Assembly (NCBI GenBank): GCA_021823825.1
Contig: JAKANJ010000032.1
Coordinates: 1-6,408 of the forward strand
Length of the DNA: 6,408 nt
Source of the DNA: a bacterium
GTDB taxonomy: Bacteria > Patescibacteriota > Minisyncoccia > Phycocordibacterales > UBA1550
Direction: 5' to 3'
Shown piece after piece: positions 1 through 4,890 of this stretch. Every line of letters begins with the position of its first letter. Within the stretch, counting starts at the first letter, position 1. The position numbers and the translations under genes were made by a program. The notes under the pieces are model-generated. The model searched no databases. It was not told the origin of the DNA and was given only the letters and a program-made list of their open reading frames with translations.

Positions 1-431
1 GCCATAATCACGCCAGCTGCGAGGTGAAGATTGATGTACTGTTTCCAAAGTCCGCGCACGGTGAGTACGGTAGAAGCCACAATAAAGTATGCAAACAAAT
101 GGAAGTAGGTAACGACACCTTCCATGCGCTCAAAGTTTGACCAAAAACTTTTTACTGGATTCGCGCCAAAAATTGCCGAAACAACAATGACCGCAAGAAG
201 CGCAACAAACGACCAAAATATGTACCCCTTCTTTGGACGGTACGCCGGGTCAATGACCGCAAGAACGATCCAGGCAGAAAACATTATTTCTACCACGATG
301 CGGAACGCAAAGTTCTTACCAACGATAAAGGGGAAAAATGTTGTGTTCCCTAAAACAATAAATGGGATAAATGGCACGAGCACGAAACCCAAAAAAACCA
401 CGGCGTTTGCCAACACTTTATGTAAATTCAT
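1..431 (-). CDS. O-antigen ligase/polymerase family membrane protein (N-terminal part, cut by window edge)
   Basis: Reading the minus strand from the ATG at 431-429 gives 143 uninterrupted codons that run off the left edge, so the C-terminal part is missing. The product is very hydrophobic, with likely membrane segments near residues 7-28, 42-60, 69-88, 107-126 and one starting near 133. Between them are a short polar stretch (DPAYRPKKG, 61-69) and the motif FWSNFERMEG at 96-105. From memory of the family, that motif after the third helix is characteristic of Wzy/WaaL-type (Wzy_C, PF04932) proteins of Patescibacteria. Such proteins polymerise glycans or transfer them from a lipid carrier to an acceptor on the outer face of the membrane. 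The catalytic loop would lie in the missing part, so ligase cannot be told from polymerase. It is divergent from the gmd cluster. An open frame also exists on the plus strand here, but it has no family resemblance. Confidence 0.82.
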   Translation of the reverse strand, partial: MNLHKVLANAVVFLGFVLVPFIPFIVLGNTTFFPFIVGKNFAFRIVVEIMFSAWIVLAVIDPAYRPKKGYIFWSFVALLAVIVVSAIFGANPVKSFWSNFERMEGVVTYFHLFAYFIVASTVLTVRGLWKQYINLHLAAGVIM

Positions 432-440
432 AGTGCTTCT

Positions 441-453
441 ATCCTAACATAGG
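441..453 (-). promoter_or_regulatory. Candidate extended -10 promoter of the ligase-family gene
   Basis: On the minus strand CCTATGTTAGGAT lies just upstream of the ATG at 431. TGTTAGGAT fits an extended -10 (TGn + TAGGAT), 9 nt from the start codon. No good -35 hexamer is visible at the expected distance. The first nine bases match the sequence before gmd (CCTATGCTA) with one pyrimidine change. The transcript would be nearly leaderless. Confidence 0.35.
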
Positions 454-489
454 CAAGAAAAAAGCTCCATTCTCTGCACACTATTACCG

Positions 490-543
490 AAATCCCACCC
501 CCTAATATATACGCCATGGCGTATATATTAGGGGGTGGGATTT
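490..543. repeat. Perfect 54-nt palindrome in the divergent intergenic region
   Basis: The 27-base left arm (490-516) is the exact reverse complement of the right arm (517-543), with no spacer; I checked every pair. Each arm has a C/G-rich block (CCCACCCCC), an AT block (TAATATATA) and a central CGCCATGGCG. The outer ends are AAA and TTT, followed by one more T. As RNA it would form a stem of about 25 bp with a tetraloop; as DNA it could extrude a cruciform. It lies between two divergent genes, so it cannot be a 3' terminator of either. It may be an operator for a dimeric regulator, an insulating terminator, or the remnant of a lost gene's terminator. No second copy is present in the window. 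Confidence 0.95.
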
Positions 544-604
544 TACACTTTAATAATAAGTGCATGATGCATACATCATATATAGAAAGAACAATCCGTA
601 AGTT

Positions 605-632
605 TTGACCAAATATTCGCCTATGCTAAACT
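605..632 (+). promoter_or_regulatory. Candidate promoter of gmd, probably leaderless
   Basis: TTGACC (605-610) is a near-consensus -35. After a 16-nt spacer comes TAAACT (627-632), a weak -10 strengthened by an upstream TG (TGC at 624-626, extended -10). Only six bases separate the -10 from the ATG at 639, so transcription would start on or next to the start codon. No Shine-Dalgarno sequence is present. Motif reading only. Confidence 0.45.
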
Positions 633-638
633 ACAAAA

Positions 639-1679
639 ATGAAAAAAGCACTGATTACGGGCATTACGGGGCAAGACGGCTCATACCTTGCAGAGCTACT
701 ATTAGAAAAAGGATATGAGGTGCATGGGATGATCCGCCGCTCAAGCACCTTCAATACTTCTCGCATCGAACACCTCTATCAAGACCCTCATAACAAAGGA
801 GTAAAATTCCACCTCCACTTTGGTGATCTTTCAGACAGCAGCAACATCAATAGAATACTTGAAAAGATTAAACCCGATGAGATCTATCATCTCGGCGCAC
901 AGAGTCACGTTCGTGTGAGTTTTGATATTCCAGAATACACTGCTGATGTAACAGGTCTTGGGACGCTTAGACTTCTTGACGCTATTCGCGAGACAGGAAT
1001 AAAAACAAAATTTTATCAAGCATCATCAAGCGAGATGTTCGGCAAGGCAGCAGAGATACCACTCAAAGAGACAAGTCCTTTCCATCCTCGTTCCCCGTAC
1101 GGTTGCGCAAAGGTCTATGGGTACTGGATAACAAGAAATTATCGAGAGTCGTATGGGTTATTTGCGACAAACGGCATTCTATTTAATCATGAGTCACCAA
1201 GACGTGGAGAAACTTTCGTTACCAGAAAAATAACCCAGGGCCTCGTGCGAATAAAACTTGGCAGGGCAGAAAAACTTTTCCTCGGAAACCTAGATGCCAA
1301 GCGAGACTGGGGCTATGCAAAGGACTTTGTATACGGGATGTGGCTAATGCTTCAGTACGATAAACCCGATGATTTCATCCTCGCAACCAACGAGACACAC
1401 AGTGTACGTGAGTTTGCAGAAGAGGCCGCAAAACATCTTGGTTTCAATCTTATTTGGAAAGGAAAAGGTATCAACGAAAAAGGCATAGACAAGAAAACGG
1501 GAAAAGTCATCATCGAAATTGATCCCAAATATTTCCGACCAGCAGAAGTTGATGTTCTCCTCGGCGACTACTCAAAAGCAAAAAAACTTCTCGGCTGGAA
1601 ACCAAAAACAAAATTTAAGGAGCTCGTAAAACTAATGACCGAAGCAGACCTTGTAGCAGAAATGGCTCTTGAGAAATAG
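639..1679 (+). CDS. gmd: GDP-mannose 4,6-dehydratase
   Basis: This 346-residue enzyme is close to full length for the family. It converts GDP-D-mannose to GDP-4-keto-6-deoxy-D-mannose in the cytoplasm, the first committed step toward GDP-L-fucose and related 6-deoxy sugars. It is an extended short-chain dehydrogenase/reductase. The N-terminal Rossmann motif is G8-x2-G11-x2-G14 (GITGQDG), followed by the NADP-type MIRRSSTFNT stretch. Predicted catalytic residues are S130 and E132 (in SSSEMFG) and the Y154/K158 pair (SPYGCAK). FNHESPRRGETFVTRKI (183-199) and GNLDAKRDWGYAKDFV (216-231) are diagnostic Gmd blocks. It heads the rightward cluster, with the Nudix gene starting 14 nt after its TAG. 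The start rests on the Rossmann strand beginning at residue 3. The fcl gene nearby makes GDP-L-fucose the likely end product. Confidence 0.97.
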   Translation: MKKALITGITGQDGSYLAELLLEKGYEVHGMIRRSSTFNTSRIEHLYQDPHNKGVKFHLHFGDLSDSSNINRILEKIKPDEIYHLGAQSHVRVSFDIPEYTADVTGLGTLRLLDAIRETGIKTKFYQASSSEMFGKAAEIPLKETSPFHPRSPYGCAKVYGYWITRNYRESYGLFATNGILFNHESPRRGETFVTRKITQGLVRIKLGRAEKLFLGNLDAKRDWGYAKDFVYGMWLMLQYDKPDDFILATNETHSVREFAEEAAKHLGFNLIWKGKGINEKGIDKKTGKVIIEIDPKYFRPAEVDVLLGDYSKAKKLLGWKPKTKFKELVKLMTEADLVAEMALEK

Positions 1680-1693
1680 CGCGGTACCCAACT

Positions 1694-2164
1694 ATGCAAA
1701 AACCATTCCCCCTTGAGAAATACCGAGAACTGCTCGATACCACACCAGTCTGTACAGTTGACGTACTTTTCTTTAACCACGACAAAACAAAAACACTGCT
1801 TTTCAAGAGAACAAACAAACCGGTCAAAGGTGTCTACTTCTCAATCGGCGGGCGCCTATTGAAAGGAGAAAAAATTGTTGACGGCGCCGTACGTCAGGCT
1901 ATGCGGGAGACGGGCGTACGGGTAAAAAAATCTGCGCTTGTTTTTGGCGGTGTTCAGGAAGAAATCCACAAAACATCAATATTTAAAGGTGTATCTTACC
2001 ATGCTGTAGACATCTTCTATGGCTACATACTCGACAAACAAGAGATTAAGCTAGATAATCAACACAGCGACTTCCGGTGGTTTTCTGTTTCCGATAAAAC
2101 ACTTCACCCTCTTATCAAATCAAAGATTAAAAGCATCTTAAAAGCATATGGAAAAAAACTCTAA
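1694..2164 (+). CDS. gmm: GDP-mannose mannosyl hydrolase-like Nudix enzyme
   Basis: This 156-residue Nudix protein matches the GDP-mannose mannosyl hydrolase subgroup (E. coli Gmm/WcaH), which hydrolyses GDP-mannose to GDP and mannose by attack at sugar C1. The Nudix box runs from G53 through E59 to R67-x4-E72-x-G74. Where a normal box has REUxEExGU, this one has RQAMRETGV: the first Glu of the EE pair is lost and only E72 remains, as in E. coli Gmm. Other equivalents of known Gmm residues are visible: D23, R39 (KRTNKP), R54, Q123 and the catalytic-base candidate H124 (QHSDFRW). It lies between gmd and fcl and overlaps fcl by 17 nt, so it is co-transcribed and probably tunes the GDP-mannose pool. 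No Shine-Dalgarno is seen. A different nucleotide-sugar substrate, such as GDP-glucose, is possible. Confidence 0.86.
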   Translation: MQKPFPLEKYRELLDTTPVCTVDVLFFNHDKTKTLLFKRTNKPVKGVYFSIGGRLLKGEKIVDGAVRQAMRETGVRVKKSALVFGGVQEEIHKTSIFKGVSYHAVDIFYGYILDKQEIKLDNQHSDFRWFSVSDKTLHPLIKSKIKSILKAYGKKL

Positions 2165-3077
2165 AATTTTTGTTGCAGGGCATCGTGGGCTTGTTGGTTC
2201 GGCAATCGTGCGTGCACTTCAAAAAGATGGATTCAAAAATCTTCTCTTAAAAACAAAGAGTGAGCTTGACCTCACCAGCCAGCAGGCAGTTAACGTTTTT
2301 TTTGAAAGAGAAAAGCCTGAGTATGTTTTTTTGTCCGCCGCAAAAGTTGGAGGAATTATGGCGAACAAAACCTACCCTGCTGAATTTATTTACCAAAACC
2401 TTGCCATTGAAACAAACATTATCAATGCCGCAAAGAATAACAATGTTAAGAAACTTTTGTTTTTAGGAAGCTCCTGTATCTACCCCCGCATGTGCCCTCA
2501 GCCAATCAAGGAAGAGTATCTTTTGACCAGTGAGCTCGAACCAACCAACAAGGCATACGCGCTTGCAAAAATCGCCGGTATCGTAATGTGCCAGTCATAC
2601 CACGAGCAGTATGGAAGCAACTTTATTTCTCTCATGCCGACCAACCTCTACGGCACAGGAGACAACTTTGATCTCAACAATTCGCACGTTCTGCCTGCGA
2701 TGATTCGCAAATTTCACGAAGCAAAGATCAAGAACGACGCCAGCGTGACCCTCTGGGGAACCGGAAGAGTGATGCGCGAGTTTCTCCACGTAGACGACCT
2801 TGCCAATGCCTGCCTGTATCTGATGCAGAATTATAACGAGCCCGATGTAGTAAACGTAGGGACGGGCGAAGACGTTACCATAAAAGAGCTCGCAGAAAAG
2901 ATACAACATGTGGTAGGATATTCCGGCACTATCAATTGGGATACGTCAAAGCCCGATGGAACACCACGAAAGTTGCTTGATGTAAGCAAGCTCCACAACC
3001 TCGGCTGGAAACATACAATTTCGCTTGACGACGGACTCGCCTCAACATACGAGTGGTATAAGAAAAATTATGAGTAA
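2148..3077 (+). CDS. fcl: GDP-L-fucose synthase (GDP-4-keto-6-deoxymannose 3,5-epimerase/4-reductase)
   Basis: This 309-residue extended SDR enzyme has the usual length for Fcl/WcaG. It takes the product of Gmd, epimerises C3 and C5, and reduces C4 with NADPH to give GDP-L-fucose. The Rossmann motif is G11-x2-G14-x2-G17 (GHRGLVG). The catalytic set corresponds, with a one-residue offset, to that of the E. coli enzyme: S108 and C110 (GSSCIYP), Y137 and K141 (YALAK), and H180. Further family blocks are PTNLYGTGDNFD (164-175) and WGTGRVMREFLHVDD (203-217). Its ATG lies inside the end of the Nudix gene (17-nt overlap), and its stop overlaps the wzm start by 8 nt, indicating translational coupling. 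No Shine-Dalgarno is visible. All active-site residues are present, so it should be functional. Confidence 0.96.
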   Translation: MEKNSKIFVAGHRGLVGSAIVRALQKDGFKNLLLKTKSELDLTSQQAVNVFFEREKPEYVFLSAAKVGGIMANKTYPAEFIYQNLAIETNIINAAKNNNVKKLLFLGSSCIYPRMCPQPIKEEYLLTSELEPTNKAYALAKIAGIVMCQSYHEQYGSNFISLMPTNLYGTGDNFDLNNSHVLPAMIRKFHEAKIKNDASVTLWGTGRVMREFLHVDDLANACLYLMQNYNEPDVVNVGTGEDVTIKELAEKIQHVVGYSGTINWDTSKPDGTPRKLLDVSKLHNLGWKHTISLDDGLASTYEWYKKNYE

Positions 3078-3891
3078 AGTTACTGTTATAAAACCAAAAA
3101 AAACCGTAAGTATTGATGATCTCAAAGAAATATGGGCCTTCAAAGAGCTCCTCTATTTTTTTGTATGGCGTGATTTGAAAGTACGCTACAAGCAGACAGC
3201 TGTGGGCGTTCTATGGGCAATCTTTCAGCCTTTTATGGCAATGGTTGTTTTCAGTGTCATTTTTGGTGGATTAGCGCATATGCCGTCAGACGGCGTCCCC
3301 TATCCTATCTTTGTTTATAGCGGTCTTCTCTTTTGGCAATTTTTCTCATCCTCCCTTTCTGATGTAAGTAATAGCCTCATCGCCAATCAGTCGATTGTCA
3401 CAAAAGTGTATTTCCCGAGGCTTCTCCTTCCTATCGCCGCAATCGCAACAAACCTTGTAGACTTTTTTGTCGCGTCCGCCGTGCTTCTCGGCCTTATGTT
3501 CTATTACGGCTTTCTCCCCCACCTTACTGGACTCCTCATCATCCCGGTCCTCCTTTTTATTTCCTTCCTCGCTTCGCTCGGAGGCGGACTATTCCTCGCT
3601 TCCATCAACGTAAAATATCGCGACGTGCGCTATGTGCTTCCCTACTTCCTGCAAATGCTTCTCTTTATTACTCCCGTTATTTATCCTGCTAGCATCGCGG
3701 GCAAATATTCCTGGATACTCGCAATCAATCCGATGACAGGCGTCATCAAAGCGGCACGCGCCGCAATCTTGGGAACCGAACCCGTCAACTGGCTACTCCT
3801 TGAACTCTCACTTATCGCTGTCGCGGTCTTGCTCACAATCGGCGTTACCACGTTTAAAAAGATGGAACGTTATTTTGCAGATATCATTTAG
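3070..3891 (+). CDS. wzm: Polysaccharide ABC transporter permease, Wzm-like
   Basis: This 273-residue membrane protein belongs to the ABC-2 permease family (PF01061) that, with a Wzt ATPase, exports lipid-linked polysaccharide across the cytoplasmic membrane. The cytoplasmic N-terminus ends in the family signature FVWRDLKVRYKQTAVGVLWA (31-50). About six membrane segments follow, near residues 45-68, 77-98, 118-145, 152-178, 186-206 and 240-262. NVKYRDV (180-186) and TPVIYP (201-206) are further conserved blocks. I chose the ATG at 3070, which gives an 8-nt overlap with fcl; an upstream in-frame start at 3025 would add 15 residues that only read through the fcl end in another frame. Its wzt partner is separated from it by a 1-kb inserted block. 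The last base of its TAG is also the first base of the left repeat cluster. Confidence 0.93.
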   Translation: MSKVTVIKPKKTVSIDDLKEIWAFKELLYFFVWRDLKVRYKQTAVGVLWAIFQPFMAMVVFSVIFGGLAHMPSDGVPYPIFVYSGLLFWQFFSSSLSDVSNSLIANQSIVTKVYFPRLLLPIAAIATNLVDFFVASAVLLGLMFYYGFLPHLTGLLIIPVLLFISFLASLGGGLFLASINVKYRDVRYVLPYFLQMLLFITPVIYPASIAGKYSWILAINPMTGVIKAARAAILGTEPVNWLLLELSLIAVAVLLTIGVTTFKKMERYFADII

Positions 3892-3933
3892 ATACGAATG
3901 GGTGCAAACAGATACACGAATGGATACGAATAG
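3891..3933 (+). repeat. Left repeat cluster, GATACGAATR units
   Basis: Units are GATACGAATG (3891-3900), GATACACGAATG (3911-3922) and GATACGAATAG (3923-3933). The ten bases between the first two are unrelated, and a degenerate GAAACGGATATG unit follows and contains the start codon of the toxin gene. The cluster fills most of the short gap between wzm and the toxin gene. Confidence 0.8.
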
Positions 3934-3941
3934 AAACGGAT

Positions 3942-4328
3942 ATGAAAAAAGATTTTGACCTATGGAACACAATAAAAAGAAGGCTTCATGAAAATGAGGC
4001 GCAAAAACTTTACCATACGAGAGAAATTTGGTGGTGTTCACTTGGTACAAATATTGGGTTCGAACAAGACGGAGAGGGCGCAGAATACCAAAGACCTGTG
4101 CTAATTCTAAAAGGGCTAAGCAAAAATACTTGTCTTGTAATACCTCTTACGACCTCATCGCTCAAGCATCCGATGCGTATACCCATAGGAGTAGTGGGCA
4201 AAAAAGATGCTGCAGCAATTATTTCACAAATGCGTGTTGTTGACACAAGACGGCTGATAGACAAAGTAGAAGTTTTAGATAAAAATATCTTTGAGACGAT
4301 AAGAAAAGCCGTCAAAGATATGCTTTGA
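3942..4328 (+). CDS. MazF/PemK-family endoribonuclease toxin, no adjacent antitoxin
   Basis: The 128-residue product has a MazF/PemK core from about residue 27 (REIWWCSLG) to the end. Residues equivalent to the E. coli MazF active-site region are present: E41-Q42, R51-P52 (QRPVLIL) and T70-T71 (VIPLTT), followed by ISQMRVVDTRRL (94-105). Family members cleave single-stranded RNA at short sequence motifs and are normally neutralised by an adjacent antitoxin. The fold looks intact, so activity is predicted. An N-terminal extension of about 26 residues (DFDLWNTIKRRLHENEA...) precedes the core. No mazE-like gene is found on either side: upstream is wzm, downstream a GxxExxY gene. The start is an ATG at the end of the left repeat cluster with no clear Shine-Dalgarno; the TGA stop lies inside a terminator stem. 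It may be an orphan, or its antitoxin may lie elsewhere. Confidence 0.85.
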   Translation: MKKDFDLWNTIKRRLHENEAQKLYHTREIWWCSLGTNIGFEQDGEGAEYQRPVLILKGLSKNTCLVIPLTTSSLKHPMRIPIGVVGKKDAAAIISQMRVVDTRRLIDKVEVLDKNIFETIRKAVKDML

Positions 4329-4338
4329 CGGCTTTTCT
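4302..4338 (+). terminator. Intrinsic terminator overlapping the 3' end of the mazF-like gene
   Basis: A perfect 16-bp stem pairs 4302-4317 with 4323-4338 around the 5-nt loop ATATG. The right arm contains CGGCTTTT and is followed by a pyrimidine-rich CTACTTTTCTCCCC. The left arm and loop encode the last residues of the toxin, and the TGA stop (4326-4328) sits in the right arm. It would end the transcript arriving from gmd through mazF before the GxxExxY and wzt genes. The left arm is preceded by A-rich sequence, so it may also act on the other strand. Confidence 0.75.
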
Positions 4339-4471
4339 ACTTTTCTCCCCGCTTTCGCAGGGCAAGCCCGAAGGCACTTATAAGGATAGTGTACAATATC
4401 ATAAGAAAAATGCAAGCACCCATGTCAACGATATATGGACGCAGCCAGATACACGAATGACAGCGAATATA
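4329..4471. other. Gap between the toxin gene and the GxxExxY gene
   Basis: It holds the right arm of the terminator, then a weak possible hairpin (GCTTTCG at 4351-4357 with CGAAGGC at 4369-4375, one G-T pair, 11-nt loop). TACAAT at 4392-4397 resembles a -10 but has no good -35. The repeat-containing leader follows. An open frame from a TTG at 4325 crosses this region, but its residues here resemble nothing. Confidence 0.5.
4438..4469 (+). repeat. Second copy of the cassette leader, before the GxxExxY gene
   Basis: Aligned without gaps to 3901-3932, this 32-nt stretch matches at 24 positions. The shared core of 14 identical bases, CAGATACACGAATG, lies at 3909-3922 and 4446-4459. It shows that the toxin and GxxExxY genes are each preceded by the same kind of leader in the same orientation. 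Confidence 0.7.
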
Positions 4472-4861
4472 ATGCAAGATGAACACAGGAACAAGGTAGT
4501 AAGCGAAAAAGTGCTCTATCCTGAATTGTCCTATCTAGTGACAGGAATACTGTTTGATACGCAAAATGCGCTAGGCCGATATGCCAAAGAAAAGCAATAT
4601 GGGGACTTAATTGAAACAAAGCTCAAAGAGTCCAAAATCTCCCACAAAAGAGAGCTCTCCATAGGAGATTCAGGAAATATTTTAGACTTTATCGTAGATG
4701 ACAAAATTGTGCTAGAGTTAAAGGCGTCTAGGGTTATCACGGGAGATAACTACCGGCAAATACAAAACTACCTGCAACAGACCCAGCTAAAGCTCGGCTT
4801 GCTCGTAAACTTCCGAAATAAGTACTTAAAACCTATACGTGTCATTCGTATAGATTCGTAA
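4472..4861 (+). CDS. GxxExxY family protein (PDDEXK_3-like)
   Basis: From the ATG at 4472 this gives 129 residues, the usual size for GxxExxY proteins (PF13366, PDDEXK_3). The N-terminal block LYPELSYLVTGILFDTQNALG (15-35) leads into a G35-x4-E40-x2-Y43 version of the family motif. Nuclease-like residues follow: D72 (LDFIVDD) and E82-x-K84 (LELKA). QIQNYLQQTQLKLGLLVNF (96-114) is another family block. The family has a PDDEXK fold, but its biological role is not established. An in-frame ATG at 4457 would add five residues but lies in the repeat leader, so I prefer 4472; neither has a Shine-Dalgarno. The final residues (VIRIDS) are encoded by the right repeat cluster. It is set off from the toxin gene by a terminator, so it is probably transcribed separately. 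Confidence 0.85.
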   Translation: MQDEHRNKVVSEKVLYPELSYLVTGILFDTQNALGRYAKEKQYGDLIETKLKESKISHKRELSIGDSGNILDFIVDDKIVLELKASRVITGDNYRQIQNYLQQTQLKLGLLVNFRNKYLKPIRVIRIDS

Positions 4862-4890
4862 CCATTCGTAGTTTGTATATTTATTCGTAT
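4843..4890 (-). repeat. Right repeat cluster, ATTCGTA units (inverse of the left cluster)
   Basis: ATTCGTA occurs at 4844-4850, 4854-4860, 4864-4870 and 4883-4889, with a degenerate TGTATAT unit at 4874-4880. The spacing is 10 nt for the first steps, about one DNA turn. The cluster encodes the C-terminus and stop codon of the GxxExxY gene, fills the gap, and runs into the wzt ATG (4889-4891). It is the reverse complement of the left-cluster unit. Confidence 0.8.
4876..4881 (+). promoter_or_regulatory. Possible -10 element for wzt
   Basis: TATATT lies 7 nt before the wzt ATG, inside the right repeat cluster. A transcript from it would begin at the start codon, as proposed for gmd. The -35 region at the expected distance is poor. 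wzt needs its own promoter if the terminator after mazF works, which is the main reason to propose this one. Confidence 0.25.

Larger units (their letters stand above)
3891..4890. mobile_element. Putative inserted cassette (mazF-like + GxxExxY) with inverted repeat clusters
   Basis: This block separates wzm from wzt, which are normally adjacent and work as one transporter. Both of its genes are unrelated to sugar metabolism. Its left end carries copies of TACGAAT (3893-3899, 3925-3931, and a variant with two extra bases at 3913-3921). Its right end carries the reverse complement ATTCGTA (4844-4850, 4854-4860, 4864-4870, 4883-4889). The clusters reach the wzm stop codon on one side and the wzt start codon on the other. 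No transposase, integrase or target-site duplication is visible, so movement by an element acting in trans, or by recombination at the repeats, is inference. Confidence 0.45.

Noticed and set aside
124..447. Plus-strand open frame of 107 residues
   Set aside because: It lies opposite the ligase-family gene, whose minus-strand reading shows clear membrane helices and a family motif. The plus-strand product looks like nothing known.
490..543. Chromosome dimer resolution (dif) site
   Set aside because: It lacks the two asymmetric XerC/XerD arms around a 6-bp centre; it is one continuous perfect palindrome with a C-rich arm.
3025..3069. Fifteen-residue N-terminal extension of wzm
   Set aside because: It only reads through the end of fcl in another frame. 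The ATG at 3070 gives an ordinary 8-nt coupling overlap and a normal Wzm N-terminus.
4010..4315. Minus-strand open frame of about 100 residues opposite the toxin gene, considered as a possible antisense antitoxin
   Set aside because: Its composition looks like a mirror of the toxin codons, with no antitoxin-like DNA-binding motif and no start signal.
4325..4471. Upstream extension of the GxxExxY frame from a TTG at 4325
   Set aside because: The start would lie inside the terminator stem and the added residues have no family similarity; the known family length fits a start at 4472 (or 4457).
3891..4890. CRISPR array or transposon ends
   Set aside because: The units are about 7-10 nt, unevenly spaced and without unique 30-nt spacers, so not CRISPR. 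No transposase or clear target duplication is visible, so a classical insertion sequence is not supported.
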